Source of the DNA: Paractinoplanes polyasparticus
GTDB taxonomy: Bacteria > Actinomycetota > Actinomycetes > Mycobacteriales > Micromonosporaceae
DNA: 64,000 nt
NCBI RefSeq assembly: GCF_019710575.1
Contig: NZ_JAHWFK010000035.1
Coordinates: forward strand, 1 to 64,000
Reading direction: 5' to 3'
Every line of letters starts with the position of its first letter. Position 1 is the first letter of the stretch. A model generated the notes under the pieces. That model made no database searches and had not been told where the DNA came from. It worked only from the letters and a program-made list of their open reading frames with translations. The translations under genes and the position numbers were made by a program. Positions 1 to 12,735 of the stretch are shown here, one piece after another.

Positions 1-164
1 GGCTCGCCGCGGCCGGAGTAGCGGTGGGCGAGGTGGCGGGCCAGCGGCAGCCACGCCTCGATCGCCCGGTCGCGCAGGCGGTGGCGGCGTGGGTGATCAT
101 GGGGCAGATCAGCGAGCGTGGCCAGGAGGTCGGAAGCGGTTTGCTCGGCGACGGACACGGTCAT
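1..164 (-). CDS. SigB/SigF-family RNA polymerase sigma factor, N-terminal part only
   Basis: This is the first 54 codons of a gene that runs off the left edge of the window. The ATG at 164 follows a strong ribosome binding site (GGAGGA, six bases upstream). The translation includes LRDRAIEAWLPLARHLAHRY followed by SGRGE. That is the conserved start of region 1.2/2 in actinobacterial SigB/SigF/SigG-type general-stress sigma factors, where the segment contacts core polymerase. Such factors are normally about 260 residues and are controlled by anti-sigma partners; none is visible here. It is divergent from the polyphosphate glucokinase gene. The family call is firm, but the subtype cannot be fixed from this fragment. 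Confidence 0.8.
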   Translation of the reverse strand, partial: MTVSVAEQTASDLLATLADLPHDHPRRHRLRDRAIEAWLPLARHLAHRYSGRGE

Positions 165-276
165 CGGAGGTCCTCCAGAGAGCGGGCAGAGAGCCGTGCC
201 CGCACGCGGCGACCGTTCTGTGTTTCCACGCTAACCGAGAAGGGGAGGCTTGCCTAGCTGAAAGTACGAGGGTCAC

Positions 277-301
277 CCCGCAACCCCCTGGAGGTTGCGG
301 G
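277..301. promoter_or_regulatory. Inverted repeat in the divergent sigma factor/ppgK promoter region
   Basis: A 9-base inverted repeat, CCCGCAACC and GGTTGCGGG, encloses a 7-base loop. It sits in the 214-base divergent spacer about 80 bases before ppgK. It could be an operator or an RNA hairpin in a leader. No run of T follows, so a terminator is less likely. Confidence 0.4.
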
Positions 302-378
302 ACCGCGACGGGATTTAATGTCGGGGCTCCGTGGTAAACAGCGGGGGCACAACCAGGCACCTCAAGACGGGAAACACC

Positions 379-1176
379 ATGGCCATTCTCGGCATCGACA
401 TCGGCGGCTCCGGCGTCAAGGGGGCTCCGGTCGACACCGCCCGCGGCGAGTTGCTCGCCGAGCGGTACCGGGTGCCCACCCCGCAGCCGTCCGACGTCAC
501 CAGCGTCGTCGAGGCCGTCGCCGAGGTGGCGGCGCAGTTCGAGGGGCAGTACGACCGGGTCGGCATCACCTTCCCGGGCGTGGTGGTCGACGGGGTCACC
601 CGCACGGCGGCGAACGTCGACAAGTCGTGGCTCGACGCGCCGGCCGCGCAGCTGTTCACCAACCGGCTCGGCACGCCCGTGTCCGTGCTCAACGACGCCG
701 ACGCGGCCGGGGTGGCCGAGGTGGCCTTCGGCGCGGGCCGCGACCAGACCGGCCTGATCATGATGCTCACGTTCGGCACCGGCATCGGCAGCGCGCTGTT
801 CCTCGACGGCACCCTCATCCCCAACACCGAGTTCGGCCACCTCGAGCTCGACGGGCACGACGCCGAGCTCAAGGCCTCCGACCGCGCCCGCGAGACCGAG
901 GACATGAGCTGGGAGAAGTGGGCCGGCCGGGTCCGCCGCTACCTGGCCCACGTCGAGATGCTGCTCTCCCCCCGGCTGTTCATCATCGGCGGCGGCGTCA
1001 GCAAGAAGTCCGACCGCTTCCTGCCGCTGATCGACATCCGTACGCCCATGGTCCCGGCCACGCTGCTCAACAACGCGGGCATCATCGGCGCGGCCCGCAT
1101 CGCCGAGATCGACGGCGCCAGGAGTGCCGACGACGGAGTGACGCCGCACGAGGCCGGCGCCCGAGTGACGGAGTAG
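379..1176 (+). CDS. ppgK: Polyphosphate glucokinase
   Basis: This 265-residue cytosolic ROK-family kinase phosphorylates glucose using polyphosphate (or ATP). It opens with GIDIGGSGVKG, the phosphate-1 loop typical of actinobacterial PpgK, and has the second phosphate motif LTFGTGIGSALF in the middle. The length matches the family. The ATG at 379 was chosen because the conserved motif begins four residues after it; the ribosome binding site is weak. The next gene starts five bases after the stop codon, so the two are probably co-transcribed. Glucose 6-phosphate from this enzyme would feed glycolysis or the glycogen/trehalose genes downstream, which is inference. Confidence 0.93.
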   Translation: MAILGIDIGGSGVKGAPVDTARGELLAERYRVPTPQPSDVTSVVEAVAEVAAQFEGQYDRVGITFPGVVVDGVTRTAANVDKSWLDAPAAQLFTNRLGTPVSVLNDADAAGVAEVAFGAGRDQTGLIMMLTFGTGIGSALFLDGTLIPNTEFGHLELDGHDAELKASDRARETEDMSWEKWAGRVRRYLAHVEMLLSPRLFIIGGGVSKKSDRFLPLIDIRTPMVPATLLNNAGIIGAARIAEIDGARSADDGVTPHEAGARVTE

Positions 1177-1181
1177 AGACG

Positions 1182-1643
1182 ATGCCACGCACGATCGCCA
1201 CCAACACCGAGGCCTCCCGCGAGGAACTGCTCGAGTTCCTGCGCCCCCGGCACCAGGCCATCCTGATGACCACCCGGCGCGACGGACGTCCCCAGGCCTC
1301 GCCCAACACCTGCGGCGTCGACACCGAGGGCCGCATCGTCATCTCGACCTATCCCGACCGGGCCAAGGTCTACAACCTCCGGCGCAACCCGCAGGTGTCG
1401 GTGTGCGTGCTCTCCGACGACTTCGGCGGCGCCTGGGTTCAGGTCGACGGCACGGCCGAGGTGCTCGACCTCCCCGAGTCGATCGAGCCCCTGGTCGAAT
1501 ACTTCCGGGTCATCTCGGGCGAGCACCCGGACTGGGCGGAATACCGCCAGGCCATGCGCGACCAGGGCAAGTCCCTGATCCGCATCACCATCGAGCGGTG
1601 GGGCCCGATCGCCACCGGCGGCTTCCCGGCCCGCCTGGCCTAG
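1182..1643 (+). CDS. PPOX-class F420/FMN-dependent oxidoreductase
   Basis: A 153-residue single-domain protein of the pyridoxamine 5-phosphate oxidase-like split-barrel fold. The pattern of an N-terminal helix, then LMTTRRDGRPQASPN, ISTYPDRAKVYNLRRNP and VCVLSDD, is that of the PPOX-class F420-dependent family common in actinobacteria. The substrate is unknown. GGAG at 1170-1173, overlapping the ppgK stop, serves as ribosome binding site, so translation is likely coupled to ppgK. The choice between F420 and FMN as cofactor cannot be made from sequence alone; the family has both. Confidence 0.82.
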   Translation: MPRTIATNTEASREELLEFLRPRHQAILMTTRRDGRPQASPNTCGVDTEGRIVISTYPDRAKVYNLRRNPQVSVCVLSDDFGGAWVQVDGTAEVLDLPESIEPLVEYFRVISGEHPDWAEYRQAMRDQGKSLIRITIERWGPIATGGFPARLA

Positions 1644-1657
1644 ACGGCGGCCCGGCG

Positions 1658-2617
1658 TCAGCCCCGCCAGGCCTTCAGGCGCTTCGCCAGGGCCTTGCCG
1701 AGCGTCCGGGCCGTCGCCGCCTCCGACGCGGCGTTCTCGTAGCCGCGGCAGTCGATCACGGTCACGGCGTCGCCGATCCGCACCGCCGCGATGTAGGTGT
1801 TCCGCCACCGGCCGTTGTTCATCGGCCTGCCGTCGGCGTCCACTTCCTCGTACGACCGCTCGATCAGCACCGACTCGTCGCCCACGCCCAGCGGCAGCAT
1901 GAGGCCGAACTGCGCGTCGAGCCCCCGCACCTGGCTGGTCGAGCACGCCTCGACGGCCCGGCGCAGGTCGGTCAGGTAGTCCTTCGCCCCGTCGCCGCGA
2001 TAGACGCCGACGGTGTTGTAGACCCCGTCGTCGGGGATGCCCTTCGGGGGTGGGTTGTCCGGCTTGCGATAGCGCGACACGATCGACGCGCTGACGCCCA
2101 GCTGCTGCTGGCTCGGGAACGTCGCCGCCGGGCAGAACTCGGGCACGCCGAGCGGCCGGAACTGCGTGACGGTCGCGTTGGTGTCCTCCTGCCGCAGAGT
2201 CACCTGGTACGGGATCTCCGCCGGCATCGGCTCCTCGGTGACCGTCGGCTCGGTCGTGGGCGGCCGGGACGACGGCGCGGCCGGTGGGGACGAGGACGGC
2301 GAGGCCGGCGGGAGCGACGTGGGCAGTGACGGGGGCGCCGAGGACTGCGGCGTCCACCTGACGGCCGGGCCGGCTCCGAGGCCGCTGCCCGCCGGCGGGA
2401 GCACCGTATTCCCGCCGCTGCCGCTGTCGCTCGTCAACGCCCACCCGCTGCCGACCGCTCCCACGACGAGCACCGCGGTGGCCGCGGCGGCCGCCCGGGT
2501 CCGCCAGGCCGCTCGGCGGCGGGCGGCCTGGCGGCGCAGCTCGGACCCGGACAGCAACAGACCCCGTTCGCTGTCCGACGAGAGGGCCGCGAAGGCACGG
2601 CTCACGTCATCCGGCAC
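1658..2617 (-). CDS. Single-pass membrane protein downstream of ECF sigma factor (paralog B)
   Basis: A 319-residue protein of unknown function. A cytoplasmic N-terminus carries the motif FAALSSDSERGLLLSGSELR and then an arginine-rich stretch. One membrane helix follows at about residues 43-62, then a Pro/Ser-rich spacer to about 125, then an extracytoplasmic domain to the end. The neighbouring gene at 2621-3574 encodes a paralog with the same plan. The start is a GTG three bases after that gene's stop. Placement directly after a SigE-type sigma factor, plus the one-helix topology, suggests an anti-sigma or sensor role. No zinc-binding anti-sigma (ZAS) motif is visible, so this is only inference. 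Confidence 0.7.
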   Translation of the reverse strand: MPDDVSRAFAALSSDSERGLLLSGSELRRQAARRRAAWRTRAAAAATAVLVVGAVGSGWALTSDSGSGGNTVLPPAGSGLGAGPAVRWTPQSSAPPSLPTSLPPASPSSSPPAAPSSRPPTTEPTVTEEPMPAEIPYQVTLRQEDTNATVTQFRPLGVPEFCPAATFPSQQQLGVSASIVSRYRKPDNPPPKGIPDDGVYNTVGVYRGDGAKDYLTDLRRAVEACSTSQVRGLDAQFGLMLPLGVGDESVLIERSYEEVDADGRPMNNGRWRNTYIAAVRIGDAVTVIDCRGYENAASEAATARTLGKALAKRLKAWRG

Positions 2618-2620
2618 CGG

Positions 2621-3574
2621 TCAGCCTCGCCAGTCCTCGAGCCGGGCGGCGGCCCGGCCGGCCAGTTGCTTCTCGAAGTCGGGCCGGGCGGCGCCCCAGC
2701 CCTCGTAGCCCTGCCCGTCGACCAGGGTGACCGCGTCGCCGATCCGGATCGCGGCGATGTACGTGTGGTTGCGCGACCCGTTGTCGAGAGGCTCCCCCTC
2801 GCCGTCCCTCGACTCGTAGGAACGGTCGATGAGAACCGACTCCTCGCCCACGCCCACGCCCAGCGAGCCCAGCGAGTCGAACTGCGCCTCGGCGTCGCCG
2901 ACCTTGCCGCTCGGGCAGGCCTCGACCGCTCGCCGAAGCTCGGACAGGTAGTTCACGGCCCCGTCCCCGCGATAGACGGTGACAGTGTTGTAGACCGTGT
3001 CGTCGGGCACCGAGCCCGCTCCCGACTTCGGCCCACGGTAGAACATGCGCACCGTGGCTCGCACCCCCACCTGGGCCTCGCTCGGGAACTTGGCCTTCGA
3101 GCAGAAATCGAGCTGTTCGAAGGGATCCTCGACGCGGGCGACGTCCGAGAGGCCGGCATCGGAGTCCGACAGCAGCGCGCGGCCGGGAATCGACTTCGGG
3201 AGGGCCGGCGGGCGGGTGGTGGGACGCGTGGACGTTGGCGGGGGTGGCATGGACGAGCTCGGCGCCGACGAGGGCGCCGGGCTGGGCAGCAGGCTGGGCG
3301 TCGTGGTGGCCGGCGCTGAGGCGGCGCCGGTGCCGCTGATCGCCGGAGGCAGCCCGGTGTCGGGTCCGCCGTCGTCCGACATCGCCCAGCCGGCGCCGAC
3401 GCCACCGGCCACGAGCACCGCAGCGGCGGTGGCCGTCACCGCGAGGCGGCGGGACCGGCGGCGGACGGCCTGGCGGCGCAGTTCCGGTCCGGAGAGCAGC
3501 AGGCCACGTTCGGTGTCCGAGGAGAGCGCGGCGAACGCGCGTTCGACGTCCGGCGAGGGCTCAGTGTTCGGCAT
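2621..3574 (-). CDS. Single-pass membrane protein downstream of ECF sigma factor (paralog A)
   Basis: A 317-residue paralog of the 1658-2617 protein. It shares the N-terminal FAALSSDTERGLLLSGPELR motif, one membrane helix near residues 44-65, a Pro/Thr/Ser-rich linker to about 135, and an extracytoplasmic domain with shared blocks such as PDDTVYNTVTVYRGDGA and NHTYIAAIRIGDAVTLVDG. The two domains clearly arose by tandem duplication. The start overlaps the sigma-factor stop by 14 bases, indicating translational coupling. The likely role is membrane sensing and control of the sigma factor; this rests on position and topology, not on a recognised family. Confidence 0.7.
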   Translation of the reverse strand: MPNTEPSPDVERAFAALSSDTERGLLLSGPELRRQAVRRRSRRLAVTATAAAVLVAGGVGAGWAMSDDGGPDTGLPPAISGTGAASAPATTTPSLLPSPAPSSAPSSSMPPPPTSTRPTTRPPALPKSIPGRALLSDSDAGLSDVARVEDPFEQLDFCSKAKFPSEAQVGVRATVRMFYRGPKSGAGSVPDDTVYNTVTVYRGDGAVNYLSELRRAVEACPSGKVGDAEAQFDSLGSLGVGVGEESVLIDRSYESRDGEGEPLDNGSRNHTYIAAIRIGDAVTLVDGQGYEGWGAARPDFEKQLAGRAAARLEDWRG

Positions 3575-4067
3575 CGGTCACCTCCGGGGTGCGCGGCGGG
3601 GCGAGCATGGCGGCGAGCTCGGTGCGGCCGCGGTGCAGTCGTGAGGTCACGGTGCCGATCGGCGTGCCGGTCTCGGCCGCGATGGCCGCCACCGGCAGAT
3701 CGAAGAGATAGTGCAGCGCGACCGCCCGTCGGACGGGTGCCGGCAGCCGCCGCAGCGCGGTGCTCAGCCAGACCGCTTCCTCGCTGGGTGGGCCGGCCGG
3801 CTCGGGCGGCCCGGCCCGGCGTACGGCAACTCGCCACCCGCTGAGCCGGCGCCACCGGTCGGTGGCCAGCCGGCCGACGGTCAGCCGCAGCCAGCCCTCG
3901 GGCGCCGGGTGGGCGACCAGCTTCCGCCAGTGGCGCCACGCCCTGGTGTACGCCTCCTGCACCACGTCCTGAGCTTCGGCGAGATCCCCGGTCAGCGCGT
4001 ATCCGTAGCGGAGCATCCGCGCGGACGTGTCCCGGTAGAACTCGTCGAAGCTGTCCGCATCCCGCAT
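3561..4067 (-). CDS. SigE-family ECF RNA polymerase sigma factor
   Basis: A 168-residue extracytoplasmic-function sigma factor. Region 2 (FDEFYRDTSARMLRYGYALTG followed by AEAQDVVQEAY) and region 4 (RRAVALHYLFDLPVAAIAAE, then GTVTSRLHRGR, the helix-turn-helix that reads the -35 element) are both present, with no extra domains. This is the SigE family of Streptomyces and relatives. The ATG at 4067 follows GGGGAG at a seven-base spacing and is preferred over an upstream in-frame start that adds 31 residues lacking similarity. Two membrane proteins follow in the same transcription unit and may regulate it. No copy of its own promoter could be identified. Confidence 0.88.
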   Translation of the reverse strand: MRDADSFDEFYRDTSARMLRYGYALTGDLAEAQDVVQEAYTRAWRHWRKLVAHPAPEGWLRLTVGRLATDRWRRLSGWRVAVRRAGPPEPAGPPSEEAVWLSTALRRLPAPVRRAVALHYLFDLPVAAIAAETGTPIGTVTSRLHRGRTELAAMLAPPRTPEVTDAEH

Positions 4068-4173
4068 CCGCGAACTCCCCGCTCGTCCTGGTTCGTGCAC
4101 CGGTAACGCCCGGCGTGGCAAGAATGCTGCATCAGCCGAAAACTTTCTTCCCCGATTCACGCCACACAGCCGA

Positions 4174-4205
4174 AAGGCCGGCGCCCCGGGTGGGGCGCCG
4201 GCCTT
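4174..4205. terminator. Intrinsic terminator between the 4272 gene and the sigma operon
   Basis: A 14-base perfect stem (AAGGCCGGCGCCCC and its complement) with a 4-base loop. It lies downstream of the minus-strand gene ending at 4272 and upstream of the sigma factor. It should end the former transcript. The U tract is short, as is usual in high-GC actinobacteria. Confidence 0.75.
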
Positions 4206-4249
4206 CAGCGCAAGGTCAGTCGCGATGGCGCCCGCCGATGTCGCGGGCG

Positions 4250-4285
4250 CCGAAAACGGCCTCGGCTCCGCCTAGCCGTTTTCGG
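4250..4285. other. Second hairpin overlapping a gene end
   Basis: An 11-base inverted repeat, CCGAAAACGGC and GCCGTTTTCGG, with a 14-base loop spans the stop codon of the gene at 4272-4907. A further inverted repeat, GCGCCCGC/GCGGGCGC, abuts it at 4229-4250. Together with the 4174-4205 stem these could form a compound terminator. Confidence 0.45.
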
Positions 4286-4907
4286 TGTCCGCGGCATCGG
4301 CCCCGGAGGGCGCAGTCCCCGCCGAGCCGGAGGCAAGGCCGGCAAGCTCAGCCTGCTCAGCGTCCAGGACGTAGAGCAGCGTGTCGCGGTGGATCGAGGC
4401 GACGGGCTCGAGCAGGTCGGGGTGGCGCAGCAGCACGGCCGCGTCCATGTCGCGGCGGTCGGGCTCGAGCAGGCGGCGGAACTCGGCCGGCGCCTTGCCG
4501 CTGCGGGCGTAGGGCAACGGCCGGTCCTGGGCCAGCGGCACGGCCGCGATCACGGCGTCGACGCCGCGCCGGGCCAGCTGCGGGTCGGCCAGCAGGCAGG
4601 CGGCCCAGCTGACCACGGTCTCGTCGACCCAGGTGCGCCAGCCCTCCTCCTCGGCCTCCTCGTCCTCGGGCTCGCTGCCGACACGCCAGTCGAGCACCGC
4701 CGAGCCGCCGGGGCCGGCGATGGCGACCAGCGCCGCGTCGACCTCGGTCGGGTAGCGCAGCCACGCCGCGACCGTGACGGCCTGACGGGCCTGCAGCTCC
4801 GACAGGGTGTGCGCGATCGTGTCCGCGCTCCCCGAAGGGTAAGCACGCGACAGCCAGTGCGTGCTCGCCGCGATGACGGGCGACAGCTCGACAGACGGTC
4901 CGGCCAC
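4272..4907 (-). CDS. Conserved hypothetical cytosolic protein
   Basis: A 211-residue protein I do not recognise. It has no signal peptide or membrane helix. It is mostly helical in character, with an acidic patch (EPEDEEAEEEGW) near residue 90 and an Ala/Gly-rich tail. The GTG at 4907 is chosen because GAGGAG lies seven bases upstream; longer in-frame starts reach into non-coding-looking sequence. It is divergent from the GlgE operon and ends in a strong terminator, so it is transcribed alone. No function is proposed. Confidence 0.6.
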   Translation of the reverse strand: MAGPSVELSPVIAASTHWLSRAYPSGSADTIAHTLSELQARQAVTVAAWLRYPTEVDAALVAIAGPGGSAVLDWRVGSEPEDEEAEEEGWRTWVDETVVSWAACLLADPQLARRGVDAVIAAVPLAQDRPLPYARSGKAPAEFRRLLEPDRRDMDAAVLLRHPDLLEPVASIHRDTLLYVLDAEQAELAGLASGSAGTAPSGADAADTENG

Positions 4908-5410
4908 GTGGGTACTCCTCCGCTCGGGCGCGGCACCAGGTCGGCCCGCGTCACACCGGATGACTCGGCGGCGGAACAGGGGTATCTGAGCAGGGGCACC
5001 GGAGTGGGACCGCACGGCAACCGACACGCTCCTGTGCCCGCTGCCGTCGACCTGGGGATGACCGAACTGGGACGCGTGGTGCGGGCGAGGCGCCCCGCTC
5101 GTGATCTTGACGGCGCTGCCGCGCGGCCGGCGGGCAAGGCGGGCGGGCGGGCGGGAAACATTATTTTGCCGGCCGGTAACGTTCCGATGATCAGACTCGG
5201 TAACCATGAACGGGTGATCACCGTAGTCGAATTGGCGGAATTCATCGGGGGCGCGAGGCCTCGCCTGGATGAGCCGGCCTGAGCGGACTCCGGTAGGTTG
5301 AGCGCATCGGCACGCCACCGTTTGCGGCGCCTCCACAGCGGAGAAGTATGCCCTGACGGCGGTCTGGTTTCGCCGAACCCGCCCGCGCCCTGAAGATTAC
5401 GGTGGAGATC
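4908..5410. other. Divergent intergenic region upstream of glgE
   Basis: About 500 bases without a convincing gene. It holds a run of four G-triplets at 5141-5155 (see findings), a relatively AT-rich patch just after it (ACATTATTTTG), and a 31-codon open frame at 5187-5282 without a ribosome binding site. The promoter of the glgE operon must lie here, but no clear -35/-10 pair was found. Confidence 0.5.
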
Positions 5411-7378
<1,968 letters not shown>

Positions 7379-7411
7379 CAAGTACCTGCGGGTGGGTAGG
7401 TGGGGAACCTG

Positions 7412-9168
<1,757 letters not shown>

Positions 9169-9172
<4 letters not shown>

Positions 9173-10479
9173 CGTTGCCTTTCGCCGAATGGCTGCCCCT
9201 CCAACGGTGGTACGCAGGCCGATCCCGCACCCTGTCGTCGGTCAAGGAGGCGTCGAGCACGGCGCTCGACGACGCCCTCGACCTGGTGCTGATCGACGTC
9301 GAGTACACCGACGGCAGTTCCGAGCGGTACCAGGTGGTGGTGGCCTGGGAGTCCGGCCCGATCGTCGAGTACAGCGAAGTGGCGACGATCGGCACCGACG
9401 GCGACCGGACGGGCTACGACGCGCTCTACGACACCGGCGCCGCCCGCAAGCTGCTGGCCCTGGTCGCGGCGGGCGGCACCCGCGGTGACGTCATCTTCGA
9501 GCCCGAGCCGGAGGCGACGTTCCCGATCGAGGCCTGGCCGCGCGTCTTCGACGCCGAGCAGAGCAACACCAGCGTCATCTTCGAACAGGACGCGATCCTG
9601 AAGGTGTTCCGCCGGGTGTCGCCCGGCATCAACCCCGACGTGGAGCTCAACCGCGTGCTCGGCCGCCGGGGCAACCCGCACGTGGCCCGGCTGCTCGGCT
9701 CGTTCCAGACCACCGAGGGCGGCGAGCCGTGCCCCTTGGGCATGGTCACGGCGTACGCGGGCAACTCGGCCGAGGGCTGGGCCATGGCCACAGCGTCGGC
9801 GCGCGACCTGTTCGCCGACGCCGAGATGGGCGCCGACGAGGTGGGCGGCGACTTCCAGGGCGAGTCCTACCGGCTGGGCGAGGCCGTCGCGGCGGTGCAC
9901 GCCGACCTGGCCGCGGCGCTCGGCTCGGGCCCGTCGGTCTTCCCGGTCGACGCCATGCTGGCCCGGCTGCGCATCGCGGCCCAGGCGGTGGCCGAGATCC
10001 AGCAGTACGTGCCGTCGATCGAGGCACAGTTCCGCGAGCTCGACACCCGGCCCGTCGAGGTGCAGCGCGTCCACGGCGACCTGCACCTGGGCCAGGTGCT
10101 GCGGGTGCCCGAGGGCTGGTTGCTCATCGACTTCGAGGGTGAGCCCGGCCAGCCGCTCGACCAGCGCCGCATGCCCGACTCGCCGCTGCGCGACGTGGCC
10201 GGGGTGCTGCGCTCCTACGAATACGCGGCTTACCAGCTGCTCGTCGACCAGTCCGACGACGAGCACCTCGCGGCGCGCGCCCGCGAGTGGGTCGACCGGA
10301 ACCGGGCCGCGTTCTGCGACGGCTACGCGAACGTGGCCGGGGCGGACCCTCGTGAGCAGGGCCCGCTGCTGGCGGCCTACGAACTCGACAAGGCGGTCTA
10401 CGAGGCCGCGTACGAAGCCCGGCACCGGCCCGGTTGGCTGCGCATCCCCTTGCGCTCCATCGCGCGCCTCGTCGGCTGA
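9169..10479 (+). CDS. pep2: Maltokinase
   Basis: A 436-residue enzyme (also called Mak) that makes maltose 1-phosphate from maltose and ATP, supplying GlgE. The Brenner-type kinase motif VHGDLHLGQVLRV and the following metal-binding LIDFEGEPGQP lie in the C-terminal half. The N-terminal cap starts PFAEWLPLQRWYAGR, the usual start in this family. The ATG overlaps the treS stop as ATGA, and GAGGAG lies five bases before it, so synthesis is coupled to TreS. TreS and Pep2 are known to form a complex in mycobacteria; complex formation here is inferred. Confidence 0.95.
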
Positions 10480-10505
10480 CGCCCAGGTAAAAGGAGATTC
10501 CCCTC

Positions 10506-12656
10506 GTGATCGGCCACTCCGCCAACTCGCTCGCCGCCGACCAGCGCGCCATGAACAGCGTGGTGGCCGGCGACACCCACGATCCGCACGGCATCCTCGG
10601 CGCCCATCCCGGCGGCGGCAACACGGTGATCCGCACCCTGCGCAAGGGGGCCAAGGCGGTGATCCTCGTGCACGAGGGCGAACGCACCGAGATGACCCGG
10701 GTGCACGCCGACGGCGTGTTCGCCGCCGAGGTGCCGGGTCTGGTGCTCGACTACCGCCTCGACGTCGACGGCGAGGTCGTCGACGACCCGTACCGGCACC
10801 TGCCGACGCTGGGCGAGCTCGACCTGCACCTGATCGGCGAGGGCCGGCACGAGAAGCTGTGGAAGGTGCTCGGCGCGCAACCCCGCGAGAGCGGCGTCGG
10901 GTTCGCCGTCTGGGCCCCGGGCGCCCGCGGCGTGCAGGTGATCGGCGACTTCACGGGCTGGGGCCCGTACGACGGCTGGCCGATGCGCTCGCTCGGCTCC
11001 AGCGGCGTCTGGGAGATCTACCTGCCCGACGCCAAGGTCGGCAGCAAGTACAAGTTCAAGATCCTCGGACGGGACGGGGTGTGGCGCGAGCACGCCGACC
11101 CGCTCGCCCAGCACACCGAGGTGCCGCCGGCCACCGCGTCGGTCGTCTACGACTCGTCGTACGAGTGGTCGGACGAGACGTGGATGGCCGAGCGCGCCAC
11201 CAAGCAGTGGCACCAGGAGCCGATGAGCGCCTACGAGGTGCACCTGGGCTCGTGGCGTCCCGGCCTGACCTACACCGAGCTGGCCGACCAGCTGGTCGAG
11301 TACGTCCTCGAGACCGGCTTCACGCACGTCGAGCTGATGCCCGTGATGGAGCACCCGTTCGGCGGCTCGTGGGGCTACCAGGTCACCGGCTACTACGCGC
11401 CGACGTCGCGCTTCGGCACCCCCGACGAGTTCCGCCACCTGGTCGACAAGCTGCACCAGGCCGGCATCGGCGTGATCCTGGACTGGGTGCCCGCGCACTT
11501 CCCGAAGGACGAGTGGGCGCTGGCCCGCTTCGACGGTACTCCCCTGTACGAGCACGGTGACTGGCGTCGCGGCGAGCACCCCGACTGGGGCACGTACGTC
11601 TTCGACTTCGGCCGCAAGGAGGTCCGTAACTTCCTGGTGGCCAACGCGCTCTACTGGTGCGAGGAGTTCCACGCCGACGGCCTGCGGGTCGACGCCGTGG
11701 CTTCGATGCTCTACCTCGACTACTCGCGCAAGGACGGCGAGTGGACCCCCAACCAGTACGGCGGCCGCGAGAACCTGGACGCGATCAGCTTCCTGCAGGA
11801 GATGAACGCGACCGTCTACAAGAACTACCCGGGCGCGATCACCATCGCCGAGGAGTCGACGGCGTGGCCGGGCGTCACCCGCCCCACCCACCTGGGCGGC
11901 CTCGGGTTCGGTTTCAAGTGGAACATGGGCTGGATGAACGACACCCTGTCGTACATCGAGAAGGAGCCCATCTACCGCCAGTGGCACCACCACCAGATGA
12001 CCTTCGCGACGGTGTACGCCTGGAGCGAGAACTACATCCTGCCGATCAGCCACGACGAGGTCGTGCACGGGAAGGGCTCGCTGGCCGGCAAGATGCCCGG
12101 CGACCTGTGGCAGAAGCTGGCCAACACGCGCGCGCTGCTGGGCTTCATGTGGGCCTTCACCGGCAAGCAGCTGCTGTTCATGGGCAGCGAGATGGGCGAC
12201 CTGCGCGAGTGGAGCGAGGAGCGGGGGCTCGACTGGGAGTTGCCGGACGACCCGCAGTTCGGCGGTGTGCAGGCTCTGGTGAAAGACCTGAACCGGGTCT
12301 ACAAGGAGTCGCCCGCGCTGTGGACCCAGGACACGTCGGCCAGCGGCTTCCGCTGGATCACCAGCGAGGACTCGCAACACAACACGTTCTCGTTCGTCCG
12401 GTTCCCGCCCAACGGCGACCCGGTGGCCTGCGTCGTCAACTTCGCGGCAGTCCCGCACGAGGGCTACCGCATCGGCCTGCCCCGGCCCGGCCGGTGGGCC
12501 GAGGTGATCAACACCGACAGCGACCTGTACGGCGGTTCCGGCGTCGGCAACCTGGGCGAAGTGCAGACCGACGACATGCCGTGGCACGGCTTCGACCACT
12601 CGGTGTCGCTGCGGGTGCCCCCGCTGGGCGCGGTCTGGCTTCGCCTGGAGCCGTGA
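10506..12656 (+). CDS. glgB: 1,4-alpha-glucan branching enzyme
   Basis: A 716-residue GH13_9 branching enzyme that introduces alpha-1,6 branch points into glucan made by GlgE. Domains in order: an actinobacterial N1 region (about 1-110), CBM48 (about 120-215), the catalytic barrel, and a C-terminal beta domain. D396 in LRVDAVASMLYLDY is the nucleophile and the paired glutamates 449-450 in IAEEST supply the acid/base. The GTG at 10506 is supported by AAGGAG nine bases upstream. It is the last gene of the GlgE operon and is followed by a hairpin terminator. Confidence 0.97.
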   Translation: MIGHSANSLAADQRAMNSVVAGDTHDPHGILGAHPGGGNTVIRTLRKGAKAVILVHEGERTEMTRVHADGVFAAEVPGLVLDYRLDVDGEVVDDPYRHLPTLGELDLHLIGEGRHEKLWKVLGAQPRESGVGFAVWAPGARGVQVIGDFTGWGPYDGWPMRSLGSSGVWEIYLPDAKVGSKYKFKILGRDGVWREHADPLAQHTEVPPATASVVYDSSYEWSDETWMAERATKQWHQEPMSAYEVHLGSWRPGLTYTELADQLVEYVLETGFTHVELMPVMEHPFGGSWGYQVTGYYAPTSRFGTPDEFRHLVDKLHQAGIGVILDWVPAHFPKDEWALARFDGTPLYEHGDWRRGEHPDWGTYVFDFGRKEVRNFLVANALYWCEEFHADGLRVDAVASMLYLDYSRKDGEWTPNQYGGRENLDAISFLQEMNATVYKNYPGAITIAEESTAWPGVTRPTHLGGLGFGFKWNMGWMNDTLSYIEKEPIYRQWHHHQMTFATVYAWSENYILPISHDEVVHGKGSLAGKMPGDLWQKLANTRALLGFMWAFTGKQLLFMGSEMGDLREWSEERGLDWELPDDPQFGGVQALVKDLNRVYKESPALWTQDTSASGFRWITSEDSQHNTFSFVRFPPNGDPVACVVNFAAVPHEGYRIGLPRPGRWAEVINTDSDLYGGSGVGNLGEVQTDDMPWHGFDHSVSLRVPPLGAVWLRLEP

Positions 12657-12665
12657 CGACGGAGT

Positions 12666-12690
12666 CGCGCCCGGCCACCGACCGGGCGCG
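12666..12690 (+). terminator. Terminator after glgB
   Basis: A 9-base perfect inverted repeat (CGCGCCCGG / CCGGGCGCG) with a 7-base loop starts nine bases after the glgB stop and is followed by the comparatively AT-rich CATTATC. Confidence 0.65.
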
Positions 12691-12735
12691 CATTATCGTC
12701 CGCCCGTAGATTCACCACGGTCCTCTGTCACGAAG

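Noticed and set aside
5187..5282. A 31-codon open frame upstream of glgE
   Set aside because: No ribosome binding site and no recognisable product; length is within chance.
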